Positions 51,333-59,848 of a DNA stretch of 64,000 bases are shown piece by piece. Each line of letters opens with the position of its first letter. The first letter of the stretch is position 1. The notes under the pieces were generated by a model that saw only the letters and a program-made list of their open reading frames with translations, was not told the origin of the DNA and searched no databases. The stretch is from NCBI GenBank assembly GCA_015277795.1, contig CP063848.1:3162001-3226000 (forward strand), in the 5' to 3' direction. Both the position numbers and the translations under genes were made by a program. This DNA comes from Massilia sp. UMI-21. GTDB taxonomy: Bacteria > Pseudomonadota > Gammaproteobacteria > Burkholderiales > Burkholderiaceae_D.

Positions 51333-51815
51333 ATGTACAAGCGCATTCTCGTGCCCACCGATGGATCGGCCATCACCACCTACGCGGCCGATGCCGCGAT
51401 CCAGCTGGCGCGGGGCTGCGGCAGCGAATTGATCGCGCTGTCGGTCGCCTATCCCGGCGCCTATCTCGGCGGCGTCCAGGGCGGCCTGGTCTCCGAGGCG
51501 GCGCCGCATGCCGAACTGCTGCTGAAGCAGGCCGATGCCCTGGCGGACCGCGTCGCCAGGCGCGCACACGCGGCGGGCGTGGCGTGCACCACCGCCACGA
51601 CTTACTCGCTGAGCCCGGGCGACGCGATCATCGAGGCCGCGGCCGAGCATGGCTGCGACCTGATCGTGATGGGATCGCACGGGCTGCGCGGCATGTCGCA
51701 CCAGCCCGCGGGCAGCGTTACCCAGCATGTCCTGGCTTATTCGGCGGTGCCGGTCATGGTGCTCAGGCCGGCACGTGGGGCGAGTACCGAACCCGGCATC
51801 CCGGAGGGCGCCTGA
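51333..51815 (+). CDS. Universal stress protein, single domain
   Basis: 160 residues. KRILVPTDGSAITTYAADAA and MGSHGLRGMSHQPAGSVTQHVL, a typical Usp with nearly intact ATP loop (HQPA in place of SRLLL-type residues). Transcribed rightward from the shared FNR-type region and followed after 61 bp by the L,D-transpeptidase. Confidence 0.92.
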   Translation: MYKRILVPTDGSAITTYAADAAIQLARGCGSELIALSVAYPGAYLGGVQGGLVSEAAPHAELLLKQADALADRVARRAHAAGVACTTATTYSLSPGDAIIEAAAEHGCDLIVMGSHGLRGMSHQPAGSVTQHVLAYSAVPVMVLRPARGASTEPGIPEGA

Positions 51816-51876
51816 GGAAGACGGCAACACCGCGTGCCGGACGCCATCCGAAGCACGAACCTGCCTGAGGTCCGCG

Positions 51877-53475
51877 ATGCCCCGCCATCCTGGCGCCCTG
51901 CGCCGTCGTGCCGCCGGCATGGCCCTGCTGGTGCTCTTGCTGCTGGTTTGCGGCGCGCCATCGGGCACGGCCGCCGAGCCCGGCCCGGCCCCGGTGGATG
52001 CGCAGGCGCTGGCCGGGCGCCTGTACGCCTCCGGCCAGGCGCCGCACTGGCTGGAAGGCGGCCAGCACCAGGCGCGGCTGGCGCTGGACCTGCTGGCGGC
52101 GGCCGCTGAGCATGGCCTCGATCCGGCCTACTACCGAAGCGCGGAACTGTCGGACCGGCTCGCGGCCCTGCGCGGCCCCGGGGACGAAGCCGCATTCGAA
52201 CGCGCGCTCAGCACCGCCGTGCTCCAGTACCTTGCCGACCTGCGCGCCGGCCGCACCCGCTCACCCTACCGTCCGCAGGGGGACGCCCTGGCCGGCTTCG
52301 ATCCGGTGGAACACCTGCGCCAGGCCGTCCGTAGCGGCGGCCTGGCGCAGGCGGTCGAGACGGCGGCGCCGGCGCTGCCGCTCTACCGCAGGGTGAAGGA
52401 AACGCTGGCCCGCTACCGCGCGCTGGCGGCGGACGCGCCAGAGTGGCCGGCGCTGCCGGCGGGCGCCGGTCCGACGCTCGCCGTCGGCGACGCCTATGCG
52501 GGCGCGCCGGCGCTGCGCGCGCGACTACGCATGCTGGGAGACCTCGGCCCGGAGCAGGAAGCCGGCGGCGAGGAGGCCGGGCGCGAACCGGTCTATACGC
52601 CGGCGCTGGCCGCCGCGGTACGGCGTTTCCAGGCGCGCCACAACCTGGTCGAGGACGGGCTCCTGGGACCCGCCACCCGGACCGCCCTGGCGGTCCCGCC
52701 AGCGCAGCGCGCACTGCAGCTCGGACTGACACTGGAGCGCCTGCGCTGGTTGCCGCCGCTGCGGGGCCGCGTCGTCGCCGTCAACGTCCCGACCTACCGC
52801 CTGTGGGCGTTCGAGACCGGCCGCGACACCACCGAGCCGCTCGAGATGCGCGTCATCGTCGGCAAGGCTGCGGGGACGCCGACGCCGCTGTTCATCGGCC
52901 AGATGCGCTTTCTGGAATTTAATCCATACTGGAATGTGCCGCGCAGTATAGCGATCGGCGAAATCTTGCCGAAACTGGTCCGGAACCCGGCCTATCTGCG
53001 CCGCAACGACATGGAACTGGTGATGCCGGACGGCCGGGTGCTGGCGCAGCCGAACGCAGTGTCGCTGGCAGCCCTGCGCGCGGGCGCCGCCAGGATCCGG
53101 CAACGCCCCGGCCCCCGGAATGCCCTCGGCGAAGTCAAGTTCGCGATGCCGAACCCGATGAGCATCTACCTGCACTCCACCTCGGCGAAAGAGCTCTTCG
53201 ACAAGGCCCGCCGCGACCTGAGCCATGGCTGCATCCGTGTGGAGCACGCGGCCGAACTGGCGCAGTTCGTGCTGGCCGACCCCGCCAACTGGGGTCCCGG
53301 GCAAGTGGCGGCCGCCATGCAGCCGGGGCCGACGCGCACGGTAGCCCTTGCGGCGCCGGTGCCGGTCATCCTGTTCTATGCCACCGCCGTCACGGACCAG
53401 CACGGACGCGCCCTGTTCGCCGAAGACATCTACGGCCGTGACCGGCATCTGGCGAAGGCATTGCGCCCGCCCTGA
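51877..53475 (+). CDS. Murein L,D-transpeptidase (YcbB/LdtD-like)
   Basis: 532 residues from ATG 51877. Signal sequence (MALLVLLLLVCGAPSGTAA), YcbB-type scaffold domain, peptidoglycan-binding helix pair (VYTPALAAAVRRFQARHNLVEDGLLGPATRTAL), then YkuD catalytic domain with His433 (LHSTSAKELF) and SHGCIRV, catalytic Cys452. Periplasmic; forms 3-3 cross-links and beta-lactam-insensitive wall under stress in known members. Confidence 0.92.
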   Translation: MPRHPGALRRRAAGMALLVLLLLVCGAPSGTAAEPGPAPVDAQALAGRLYASGQAPHWLEGGQHQARLALDLLAAAAEHGLDPAYYRSAELSDRLAALRGPGDEAAFERALSTAVLQYLADLRAGRTRSPYRPQGDALAGFDPVEHLRQAVRSGGLAQAVETAAPALPLYRRVKETLARYRALAADAPEWPALPAGAGPTLAVGDAYAGAPALRARLRMLGDLGPEQEAGGEEAGREPVYTPALAAAVRRFQARHNLVEDGLLGPATRTALAVPPAQRALQLGLTLERLRWLPPLRGRVVAVNVPTYRLWAFETGRDTTEPLEMRVIVGKAAGTPTPLFIGQMRFLEFNPYWNVPRSIAIGEILPKLVRNPAYLRRNDMELVMPDGRVLAQPNAVSLAALRAGAARIRQRPGPRNALGEVKFAMPNPMSIYLHSTSAKELFDKARRDLSHGCIRVEHAAELAQFVLADPANWGPGQVAAAMQPGPTRTVALAAPVPVILFYATAVTDQHGRALFAEDIYGRDRHLAKALRPP

Positions 53476-53546
53476 ATCCGGTTGCCGACTAGTCCAAGGC
53501 CGGGCTCGGCGCCGCGAATCCGGCCAGCCCGCTTTATGGATAGCGT

Positions 53547-53562
53547 ATGCGAACATTCGCAT
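53547..53562 (+). promoter_or_regulatory. Perfect inverted repeat before the DUF1971 gene
   Basis: ATGCGAA-CA-TTCGCAT, 7-bp arms with 2-bp centre, 54 bp before ATG 53616. A second, wider pair GAACAT (53551-53556) / ATGTTC (53578-53583) overlaps it. Likely operator; it matches no operator I can name with confidence. The E. coli homologue yeaR answers to nitrate/NO through NarL and NsrR. Confidence 0.5.
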
Positions 53563-53615
53563 GATTTCCCTAGATGCATGTTCTGTTCGCACCGCATCGA
53601 TCCGAATGGAGCATC

Positions 53616-53891
53616 ATGAAAGACCTGCCCCCGAAGCTCGTCCACTACAAGACCACGCCCCTGTTCGACGGGGCATCCGTGCCGGCCGGCTTGCTGCGGA
53701 ATCACACCACGGCCGCCGGCGTGTGGGGCCGCATCGTGGTGCACGAGGGCTGCCTGCGCTATCTGATCGAAGCCCCGGCGGCCGAAGAGCACCTGCTCGT
53801 GCCCGGCGCACCGGGAATCGTCGAGCCGCAAGTGCCGCACCACGTCGCCCTCCATGGTCCGGTGCGCTTCTGCGTCGAGTTTTACCGATAA
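53616..53891 (+). CDS. DUF1971 (YeaR/TehB N-terminal-like) cupin protein
   Basis: 91 residues. VHYKTTPLFDGASVPAGLLRNHTTAAGVWGRI and PGIVEPQVPHHV are family hallmarks: a small cupin in which His/Glu bind a metal. Same length as YeaR-type proteins; the TehB methyltransferase domain is absent. Monocistronic, with a GGAG ribosome site and a palindromic site upstream. Possible role in nitrosative or metalloid stress (inference from family). Confidence 0.82.
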   Translation: MKDLPPKLVHYKTTPLFDGASVPAGLLRNHTTAAGVWGRIVVHEGCLRYLIEAPAAEEHLLVPGAPGIVEPQVPHHVALHGPVRFCVEFYR

Positions 53892-54038
53892 GCATCGCTT
53901 TTACTGTCCGGCAGGCTCGCACCCGGACATGCCTGCAGCCGGCGTCAACGGCCAGCCAGCCAACCAGTCGTGCTGCCCTGCATGGAAATGGCATGCTATG
54001 ATCGATTGTAAAGACGACCGCACTCCACCCTTTGGATC

Positions 54039-56165
54039 ATGACCTCCAGCACAGCCGCGGATCTCCAGCGCCGGCTTGACGACCTGCTCGAGCATTTGCC
54101 GGCCGGTGTCGTCGTGCACGACGCCGACGGCCGTATCCTGCATGCCAACCGCCTCGCCTGCGAGCTGCTCGGACAGAGCGTCGCGCAACTGCGGGGCACT
54201 GCCGCGAGCGGCAATGCCTGGCATTTCCTGCGCACTGACGGCACGCCCATGCCGCCGGAGGATTATCCGGTCAACATGGTCCTGCGCAGCGGCCATCAGG
54301 TGCCCCAGCGCATCCTTGGCAGCCGGAGCGGCGAGCCTGCCTCGATACGCTGGCTGATCTGCAATGCCTATCCCGAATTCGACGCCCAGGAGCGGCTGTG
54401 CCGGGTCGTGGTGTGCTTCACCGACTGCACCGCGCTGAAGCAGGCGAAGCAAAGCCTGCAGAAATCGGAAGAACGGCTGCGCCTGGTACTGCAGGGTTCG
54501 ACGGACGCGCCCTGGGACTACGACCTGCTGACCGACGAGTTGTATTATTCCGAGCGCTGGTGGACCATGCTCGGCTACGTTCCCGGGGAACTGGAGGCGC
54601 ATTCGAGGCTGTGGCTGGACTTGATGCATCCCGACGACAGGCAGCGCATCACCGACTACCTGAACGAACTGCTCGACAGCCGGCGCAACAGCTATAGCGT
54701 CGAGTTCCGCCTGCGCCACCGCGACGGCCATGATGTGCCGATCCTCTCGCGCGGCCTGGTTTCGCGCGATGCAGGCGGCAAGGCGGTGCGCCTGTCCGGC
54801 ACCAATACCGACCTGACCGAGCGCAAGCTCGCCGAACAGCGCATCTACGAGCTGGCCAATTTCGACCACCTCACCGGCCTGCCGAACCGCCGCCTGCTGG
54901 TCGAGGAGCTGGACAAGGCGCTGGCGCGCAGCCGGCGCTCGGGGCGCCTGGGTGCGCTCGTCTTCCTCGACCTGGACAACTTCAAGCTGCTGAACGATAC
55001 CATGGGCCACGATGTCGGCGACATGCTGCTGCGCCAGGTTGCCGATCGCCTGCGCAAGACGCTGCGTCACAGCGACCAGCTCGCCCGGCTGGGCGGCGAC
55101 GAATTCGTCCTGGTGCTCGAGGAACTCGGCGGCGACACCGACGACGCAGTCACCGAGGCCCAGCACGTACTCGAGAAGGTGCGCTCGACACTGGGCCAGC
55201 CGCATTACCTGAACGGGCGGCTGTTCCTGAGCACGCCCAGCATGGGGGTGGTGCTGTTCGATGGCGACTCGGGCGACATCGAGACCTTGCTCAAGCAGGC
55301 CGACCTCGCCATGTACCGGGCCAAGGCCGCCGGGCGCAACACCGCACGTTTCTTCGATCCCAGCATGCAGGCCTCGGCCGAGAACCATGCCGCGCTCGAA
55401 CGCGCCCTGCGCGAAGGCCTGGCGGCGCACCAGTTCGTCCTGTTCTGCCAACCGCAATTCGATCGCCGCGAGCGCCTGGTCGGCGCCGAGGTGCTGGTGC
55501 GCTGGCTGCGCAGCAATGGCGAACTGATCGGCCCGAGCGAATTCATCGGGCTGGCCGAGTCTTCGGGCCTGATCCTGCCGCTGGGTCAGTACATACTGGA
55601 GGAAAGCTGTCGCGCGCTGGCCCGCTGGCGCGCCGACCCCACGCTCGCCAGGCTGGAGCTGGCGGTCAACATCAGCGCGCACCAACTGCGCAAGGACGAC
55701 TTCGCCGGCAGCGTGGCCGATATCCTGGCGGCCTCGGGCGCCCCGCCCGACAAGCTGTGTCTCGAGCTGACCGAGAGCGTTTTCGCGGAGAATATCCCCG
55801 AGATCATCGAACACATGCACACGCTGTGCAGCCAGGGCGTGCATTTTTCGCTGGACGACTTTGGCACCGGCTATTCCTCGCTGGCCTACCTGAGGCGCTT
55901 CCCGCTGTCGGCCCTCAAGATCGACCGGTCCTTCGTCCACGACGTGCATCTCGACCCGGACGCCGCTCCGATCGTCGAGGCCATCATCGCGCTGGCCCGC
56001 ACGCTCAAGCTCGACATCGTCGCCGAAGGCGTCGAGCACGAAGCGCAGCGCAGCTTCCTGGTCGACGGCGGCTGCGGTACCCTGCAGGGCTACCTGCTGG
56101 GCCGGCCGGTCCCGATACGCGATTTCGAGCGGATGTACAGCAGCGCCGGCATCGGACACGCCTGA
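54039..56165 (+). CDS. PAS-PAS-GGDEF-EAL protein
   Basis: 708 residues, no membrane span. PAS 1 (10-130, LPAGVVVHDADGRILHANRLA), PAS 2 (145-270, WDYDLLTDELYYSERWWTMLGY), GGDEF (275-440) with ARLGGDEFVLVLEE and RHSD inhibitory site, EAL (450-700) with EVLVRW in place of EALLRW, LCLELTESVF and DDFGTGYSSLAYLRR. The remaining phosphodiesterase residues look intact. Cytoplasmic c-di-GMP enzyme sensing through PAS; a Cys-rich patch in PAS 1 (VVVCFTDCT) is notable. Confidence 0.9.
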   Translation: MTSSTAADLQRRLDDLLEHLPAGVVVHDADGRILHANRLACELLGQSVAQLRGTAASGNAWHFLRTDGTPMPPEDYPVNMVLRSGHQVPQRILGSRSGEPASIRWLICNAYPEFDAQERLCRVVVCFTDCTALKQAKQSLQKSEERLRLVLQGSTDAPWDYDLLTDELYYSERWWTMLGYVPGELEAHSRLWLDLMHPDDRQRITDYLNELLDSRRNSYSVEFRLRHRDGHDVPILSRGLVSRDAGGKAVRLSGTNTDLTERKLAEQRIYELANFDHLTGLPNRRLLVEELDKALARSRRSGRLGALVFLDLDNFKLLNDTMGHDVGDMLLRQVADRLRKTLRHSDQLARLGGDEFVLVLEELGGDTDDAVTEAQHVLEKVRSTLGQPHYLNGRLFLSTPSMGVVLFDGDSGDIETLLKQADLAMYRAKAAGRNTARFFDPSMQASAENHAALERALREGLAAHQFVLFCQPQFDRRERLVGAEVLVRWLRSNGELIGPSEFIGLAESSGLILPLGQYILEESCRALARWRADPTLARLELAVNISAHQLRKDDFAGSVADILAASGAPPDKLCLELTESVFAENIPEIIEHMHTLCSQGVHFSLDDFGTGYSSLAYLRRFPLSALKIDRSFVHDVHLDPDAAPIVEAIIALARTLKLDIVAEGVEHEAQRSFLVDGGCGTLQGYLLGRPVPIRDFERMYSSAGIGHA

Positions 56166-56171
56166 GCCGGA

Positions 56172-56198
56172 CAAAAAAAAGCCCGCTGACGCGGGCTT
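56172..56198 (-). terminator. Intrinsic terminator of the leftward Ter operon
   Basis: Stem AAGCCCGC / GCGGGCTT (56179-56198) with TGAC loop. On the minus strand it is followed directly by a run of eight T, a textbook intrinsic terminator. It may also stop the rightward EAL gene, 14 bp away, since the stem is read from both sides. Confidence 0.88.
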
Positions 56199-56320
56199 GA
56201 AGACTATTTTCTTGGAGGAGAATAGTGGAGACAGGTGCACTTTAATGCCCGCAACACTATTAATCCAATGACGATTCATGATCTCGGATATTCGCGCTTT
56301 GCATAATCCACTTGTGCGTG

Positions 56321-56340
56321 GCTTCCGGCTCCCCGGAAGC
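56321..56340 (-). other. Stem-loop just after the TerF-like gene
   Basis: Perfect 8-bp stem GCTTCCGG / CCGGAAGC with a 4-nt loop, 8 nt past the stop of the VWA gene. No T-run, so perhaps a processing or stabilising hairpin before the true terminator at 56172-56198. The 120 bp between the two hairpins has no ORF with support. Confidence 0.45.
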
Positions 56341-56348
56341 GCCGCATA

Positions 56349-57683
56349 CTAGACAAGTAGACCTGCCTGATGCGCCTGCCTGACCCAGGCTGGATACTCG
56401 TCCATCAACAAATCGTACAGGTCTGCATCCGCATGCTCATCCGGACTCGACACCGAGAAGAAATTGGCGTTGTCGATCAGGCGGCCATCGAGCTCGTCGA
56501 GCTTTTCCAGGAATGGAAAATCGGAATCGGCAAAATTCCGCAGGAGCTTGCTTTTGGATTTCTTGCCCTTCCCGATCCCCATGAATTGCCAGAAGATGGG
56601 CTCATGACTCGACCAGCGCAGTTGCCGCTCGGTCAAGGGTTTGTCGGAGGTCGTGCCGTCGGTAACGAACATCACGTACACCGGCAGCGCCGCGGCCTGC
56701 CTGGCATGGCGTGCGCCGCCGTTCGCGTCGGGGAAGTAATACCGTCGCACCGCCTCCATCGCGGCCCCATAGCGTGTGTCGCCTTCGAGCGGATGTTCCC
56801 TGATGACCTGATCGACGTAGCCTGTCCAGTTCGATAGACCCATCGGTTCGGGCTGGTGGACGTTCCTGCCGAACAGGAACACATCGATGTCGCCATCGTC
56901 GTCGAAGCGGCACCCCAATGCCAGGACGCGCTCGGCGAAGCGCTGCACCAGGCCTTTGCGGTAGAGGCTAGCCATCGAGCCCGAAATGTCGAGCACCAGG
57001 CATACCTTGGCGCGATGCTGCTGCAGTCCGACCTTGGCCAGCGACACGCCTGCCGACTTCACCAGATTGACGAGTTGGGGCGCCGCGCGTTCGACCCGCT
57101 TCTCGAGACTGACAGCGGGCGGTACCGGTACCGGCGTCGGCGCCGCTGGTTTGCCGGCCACGGCCGGCGCCACATCCGCGCCGAAATAGCCGACCAGCGC
57201 GGGCAAGCCGCCATTGAATCCCTGCCCCACCGCCATGAAGCGCCACCCGCCATCCTTGCGGTAGAACTCACCCAGCATGACCGCCTGCTCGGCAAGAAAG
57301 TCCCGGCCGGCAAAATCGAAGCGCGCGAACCCGCCTTCCGGTCCGGACAGGCACAGGGAACCCGACTCGAGCTGCGACATCCGGCCGTCGCCGTCGATGC
57401 TGGCAGTGATGACAACCCGCTGCACCCACGGGGGCAGGCACCCGAGGCGCAGCACGAAACCATCCGGTGCTCCATCCTGCGTGCTCACCTTCACCCCGCC
57501 GCAGGGGGTCGTGGGCTGGTTGAAGAAGCTCATGTAGCGGTCGTCGGACAGCTTGCCATGGACATCGACGGCGAAGCACGCGACATCGAGCGCCAGTCCG
57601 CGGTACGAGAGCCTGGCCGCGAGGGCGCCGTCCGGCGCCTGCTGGGCTAGGGGGAGCCGTTCGCCCCTGGAAAGAACGCGCAT
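56349..57683 (-). CDS. TerD domain-VWA domain protein (TerF-like)
   Basis: 444 residues from ATG 57683 with GAGGAG upstream. N-terminal TerD-like domain (1-170, VDVHGKLSDDRYMSFFNQPT, FYRKDGGWRFMAVGQGFNGGLPALV), Pro-rich linker (190-215, PTPVPVPPA), then a VWA domain with MIDAS motif LDISGSM, and TSDKP, typical of TerF (VWA-TerF). Ter proteins bind Ca2+ through the TerD domain and assemble at the membrane in tellurite and phage/chemical stress resistance. Last gene of the leftward arm. Confidence 0.88.
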   Translation of the reverse strand: MRVLSRGERLPLAQQAPDGALAARLSYRGLALDVACFAVDVHGKLSDDRYMSFFNQPTTPCGGVKVSTQDGAPDGFVLRLGCLPPWVQRVVITASIDGDGRMSQLESGSLCLSGPEGGFARFDFAGRDFLAEQAVMLGEFYRKDGGWRFMAVGQGFNGGLPALVGYFGADVAPAVAGKPAAPTPVPVPPAVSLEKRVERAAPQLVNLVKSAGVSLAKVGLQQHRAKVCLVLDISGSMASLYRKGLVQRFAERVLALGCRFDDDGDIDVFLFGRNVHQPEPMGLSNWTGYVDQVIREHPLEGDTRYGAAMEAVRRYYFPDANGGARHARQAAALPVYVMFVTDGTTSDKPLTERQLRWSSHEPIFWQFMGIGKGKKSKSKLLRNFADSDFPFLEKLDELDGRLIDNANFFSVSSPDEHADADLYDLLMDEYPAWVRQAHQAGLLV

Positions 57684-57697
57684 GATCCGGTCTCCTC

Positions 57698-58540
57698 TCA
57701 GCTGCCCAGGCGCACCTGGCACGCCCCGAAACGGAATGGCTGCCCGGCGCTCAGTTCGGCGCGCGAGCCGTTCTGCAGATCGTGGTAAATCGTCTTGTCG
57801 CCATCGCAATAGATGCTTGCCGTGTGGCCGGGGGCGCTGCCTGGATCGGCCTTGAACTCGATATCGAGGCCGGCGTGGGTGCCGATCGTGATCGGGTCCG
57901 CGCCGATGTTGAGCGTGAACTGGCGCTCCGGCTTGGCCAGATTGAGCCCGTTGCCGAGGACATGCGCATAGACTTCGACGTCGATCCAGTTCTTGCGGAA
58001 CATGGATTCAGCCATGGCAACCATCAGACCGATGGCGGCCCCGGTGATCGCCACGCCGGTAGCGTATCCGAATTCCATGTACATGACGAGGCAACCGACC
58101 GCACCGCCGCACGCGCCGGCCACGATCGCCGGCTTGCGCCGCAGGTTAGGAACCTGTTGCGCCACCACGTAGCCTGCCACGCCGCCGCTGATCGCCCACC
58201 CGACCATGCGCCCGACATTGCCGGCGCCGAACAGGTTCATGCCGAACAGTGCCGCCAGGCCACCCGCGCAGCCGGCGACCAGCCCGGTTTTCGCCGCTTT
58301 TTTCAATCCATCCCTGACTTTGAGGGACCTGGTCTGGTAGTAGCTTTGGGCGTACACGACGGCCGCCCCGATGCAGGCGGCATCCAGCCCACCCGCCAAC
58401 ACCCAACTGGTGAACGCGCCCTCTCCCAGACCGAGTCCCTGGGTCAGCAAAGCGCTGATGAATCCGCCGATGGCAGCCGAAGCTGCAAACAGCACTTTCT
58501 TATTTCGCGACAAACGGTCGAGCGTCCCGACATCAGCCAT
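57698..58540 (-). CDS. Gly-rich polytopic membrane protein with FHA-like C-terminal domain
   Basis: 280 residues from ATG 58540 (GGAGG 7 nt upstream). N-terminal 185 residues hold about six short hydrophobic Gly/Ala-rich spans (ASAAIGGFISALLTQGLGLG; GLVAGCAGGLAALFGMNLFG; AGACGGAVGCLVMYMEFGYA), a glycine-zipper pattern. The last 95 residues are beta-rich and look FHA-like (FTLNIGADPITIGTHAGLDI, ASIYCDGDKTIYHDLQNGSR), with T/IGTH and DLQNGS at the positions of the FHA GR and N-G loops. Probably docks a phosphorylated partner at the membrane for the Ter complex. Family not recognised with certainty. Confidence 0.6.
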   Translation of the reverse strand: MADVGTLDRLSRNKKVLFAASAAIGGFISALLTQGLGLGEGAFTSWVLAGGLDAACIGAAVVYAQSYYQTRSLKVRDGLKKAAKTGLVAGCAGGLAALFGMNLFGAGNVGRMVGWAISGGVAGYVVAQQVPNLRRKPAIVAGACGGAVGCLVMYMEFGYATGVAITGAAIGLMVAMAESMFRKNWIDVEVYAHVLGNGLNLAKPERQFTLNIGADPITIGTHAGLDIEFKADPGSAPGHTASIYCDGDKTIYHDLQNGSRAELSAGQPFRFGACQVRLGS

Positions 58541-58591
58541 CGGCTGCCTCCACATGAAATGATTGTTGTTCCCGCCAGGCGCCGGATGGAT

Positions 58592-59167
58592 TCAGGCGTT
58601 GACGCCGTACGAACGTGCGAGCGGTCCCAATCCGCCCTTGAAACCTTGTCCGATGGCGCGGAACTTCCACTCGCCGCCGTAGCGGTAGAGTTCACCGAAA
58701 ATCATCGCCGTTTCGATCGAGCCGTCTTCCGACAGGTCGTAGCGGGCCAGCTCGGCATTACCGTCCGCATTCAGGCAACGGATATACGCCTGCGCAACCA
58801 TGCCGAAGTTCTGGCGGCGCGCTTCGGCATCGTGGATGGTGACGGCGAACGATATCCTCTCGATGTCGGCAGGAACCGCGCCCAGGTCGACGGTGATCTT
58901 TTCGTCGTCCCCGTCGCCGCCGCCGGTGAGATTGTCGCCGGCATGGACCACCGCGCCATCGCTCGACTTCAGGTTATTGTAGAAAATGAAGTCCAGGTCG
59001 CCGCGCACCTTGCCGTCGTTCTTGAGCAGGTATGCGCTGCCGTCCAGGTCGAATGCTGCGCCGTCGGTGGCGCGCGGATCCCACCCCAGGCCGATCACGA
59101 CCTTCTTCAGGCCCGGTGCTTCCTTGCTCAGGTTGACGTTGCCGCCCTTTTGCAGACTGATTGCCAT
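58592..59167 (-). CDS. terD: TerD-family Ca2+-binding stress protein, copy A
   Basis: 191 residues. [55 protein letters not shown] (Asp-rich Ca site), [19 protein letters not shown]. Matches TerD/TerE length exactly. GGAGAG before the ATG. Closely similar to copy B next to it, a tandem duplication. Confidence 0.95.
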   Translation of the reverse strand: MAISLQKGGNVNLSKEAPGLKKVVIGLGWDPRATDGAAFDLDGSAYLLKNDGKVRGDLDFIFYNNLKSSDGAVVHAGDNLTGGGDGDDEKITVDLGAVPADIERISFAVTIHDAEARRQNFGMVAQAYIRCLNADGNAELARYDLSEDGSIETAMIFGELYRYGGEWKFRAIGQGFKGGLGPLARSYGVNA

Positions 59168-59233
59168 GTTCTCTCCAGATATCGTTCGATAGTGACCGTC
59201 CATGCTGGCGGCAGCGATGCCGGCAGCCGCCTG

Positions 59234-59812
59234 TCAGGCGATCTCGACGGCGTGTTGCCGCGCCAGCGCAGCCAGCCCGCCGCTGTATCCCTGGCCGACC
59301 GCCTTGAATTTCCATTCGCCGTTGTAGCGGTAGATTTCGGCGAAGATCATCGCCGTTTCGGTGGAATAGTCTTCCGACAGGTCGAAGCGCACGATTTCGG
59401 CGCTGGTTTCCATGTTGACGATGCGCACGAACGCGTCCTGCACCATGCCGAAGTTCTGGCGGCGGCTGTCCGCTTCATGGATCGTCACGGCGATGACCAA
59501 GCGGCTGATTTCAGCCGGCACCTCGCCCAGCCGGATCTTCAGGGCCTCGTCGTCGCCGTCGCCGTCGCCGGTCTTGTTGTCGCCGGTATGCTCGACGGCG
59601 CCGCAGGTCGACTTCAGCTGGTTATAGAAGATGAAATCGTGATCGCCGCGCACCTTGCCGTTCTCGCGCACCATGAACAGACTGGCGTCGAGATCGAAAT
59701 CGGCGCCGTCCGACGAACGCGCTCCCCAACCGAGTCCGACCAGTGCTTCACGCAGGCTCGGGTCCATCTTGGACAGGCTGAGGTTTCCGCCTTTTTGCAA
59801 ACTGATTGCCAT
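59234..59812 (-). CDS. terD: TerD-family Ca2+-binding stress protein, copy B
   Basis: 192 residues from ATG 59812, the Met that gives the family N-terminus ([20 protein letters not shown]). Same motifs as copy [48 protein letters not shown]. Follows the DUF475 gene by 36 bp. Confidence 0.95.
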   Translation of the reverse strand: MAISLQKGGNLSLSKMDPSLREALVGLGWGARSSDGADFDLDASLFMVRENGKVRGDHDFIFYNQLKSTCGAVEHTGDNKTGDGDGDDEALKIRLGEVPAEISRLVIAVTIHEADSRRQNFGMVQDAFVRIVNMETSAEIVRFDLSEDYSTETAMIFAEIYRYNGEWKFKAVGQGYSGGLAALARQHAVEIA

Positions 59813-59848
59813 GGTATTTCTCCAGCTTTTCAATGCCGCAGGGTTGAA

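Noticed and set aside
53616..53891. TehB tellurite methyltransferase
   Set aside because: Only the small cupin part (91 residues) is present; no methyltransferase domain follows.
56199..56348. Possible small RNA between the two hairpins after the TerF-like gene
   Set aside because: There are two good stems, but no promoter is visible and the position fits the 3' end of the leftward Ter transcript, so I kept only the hairpins.
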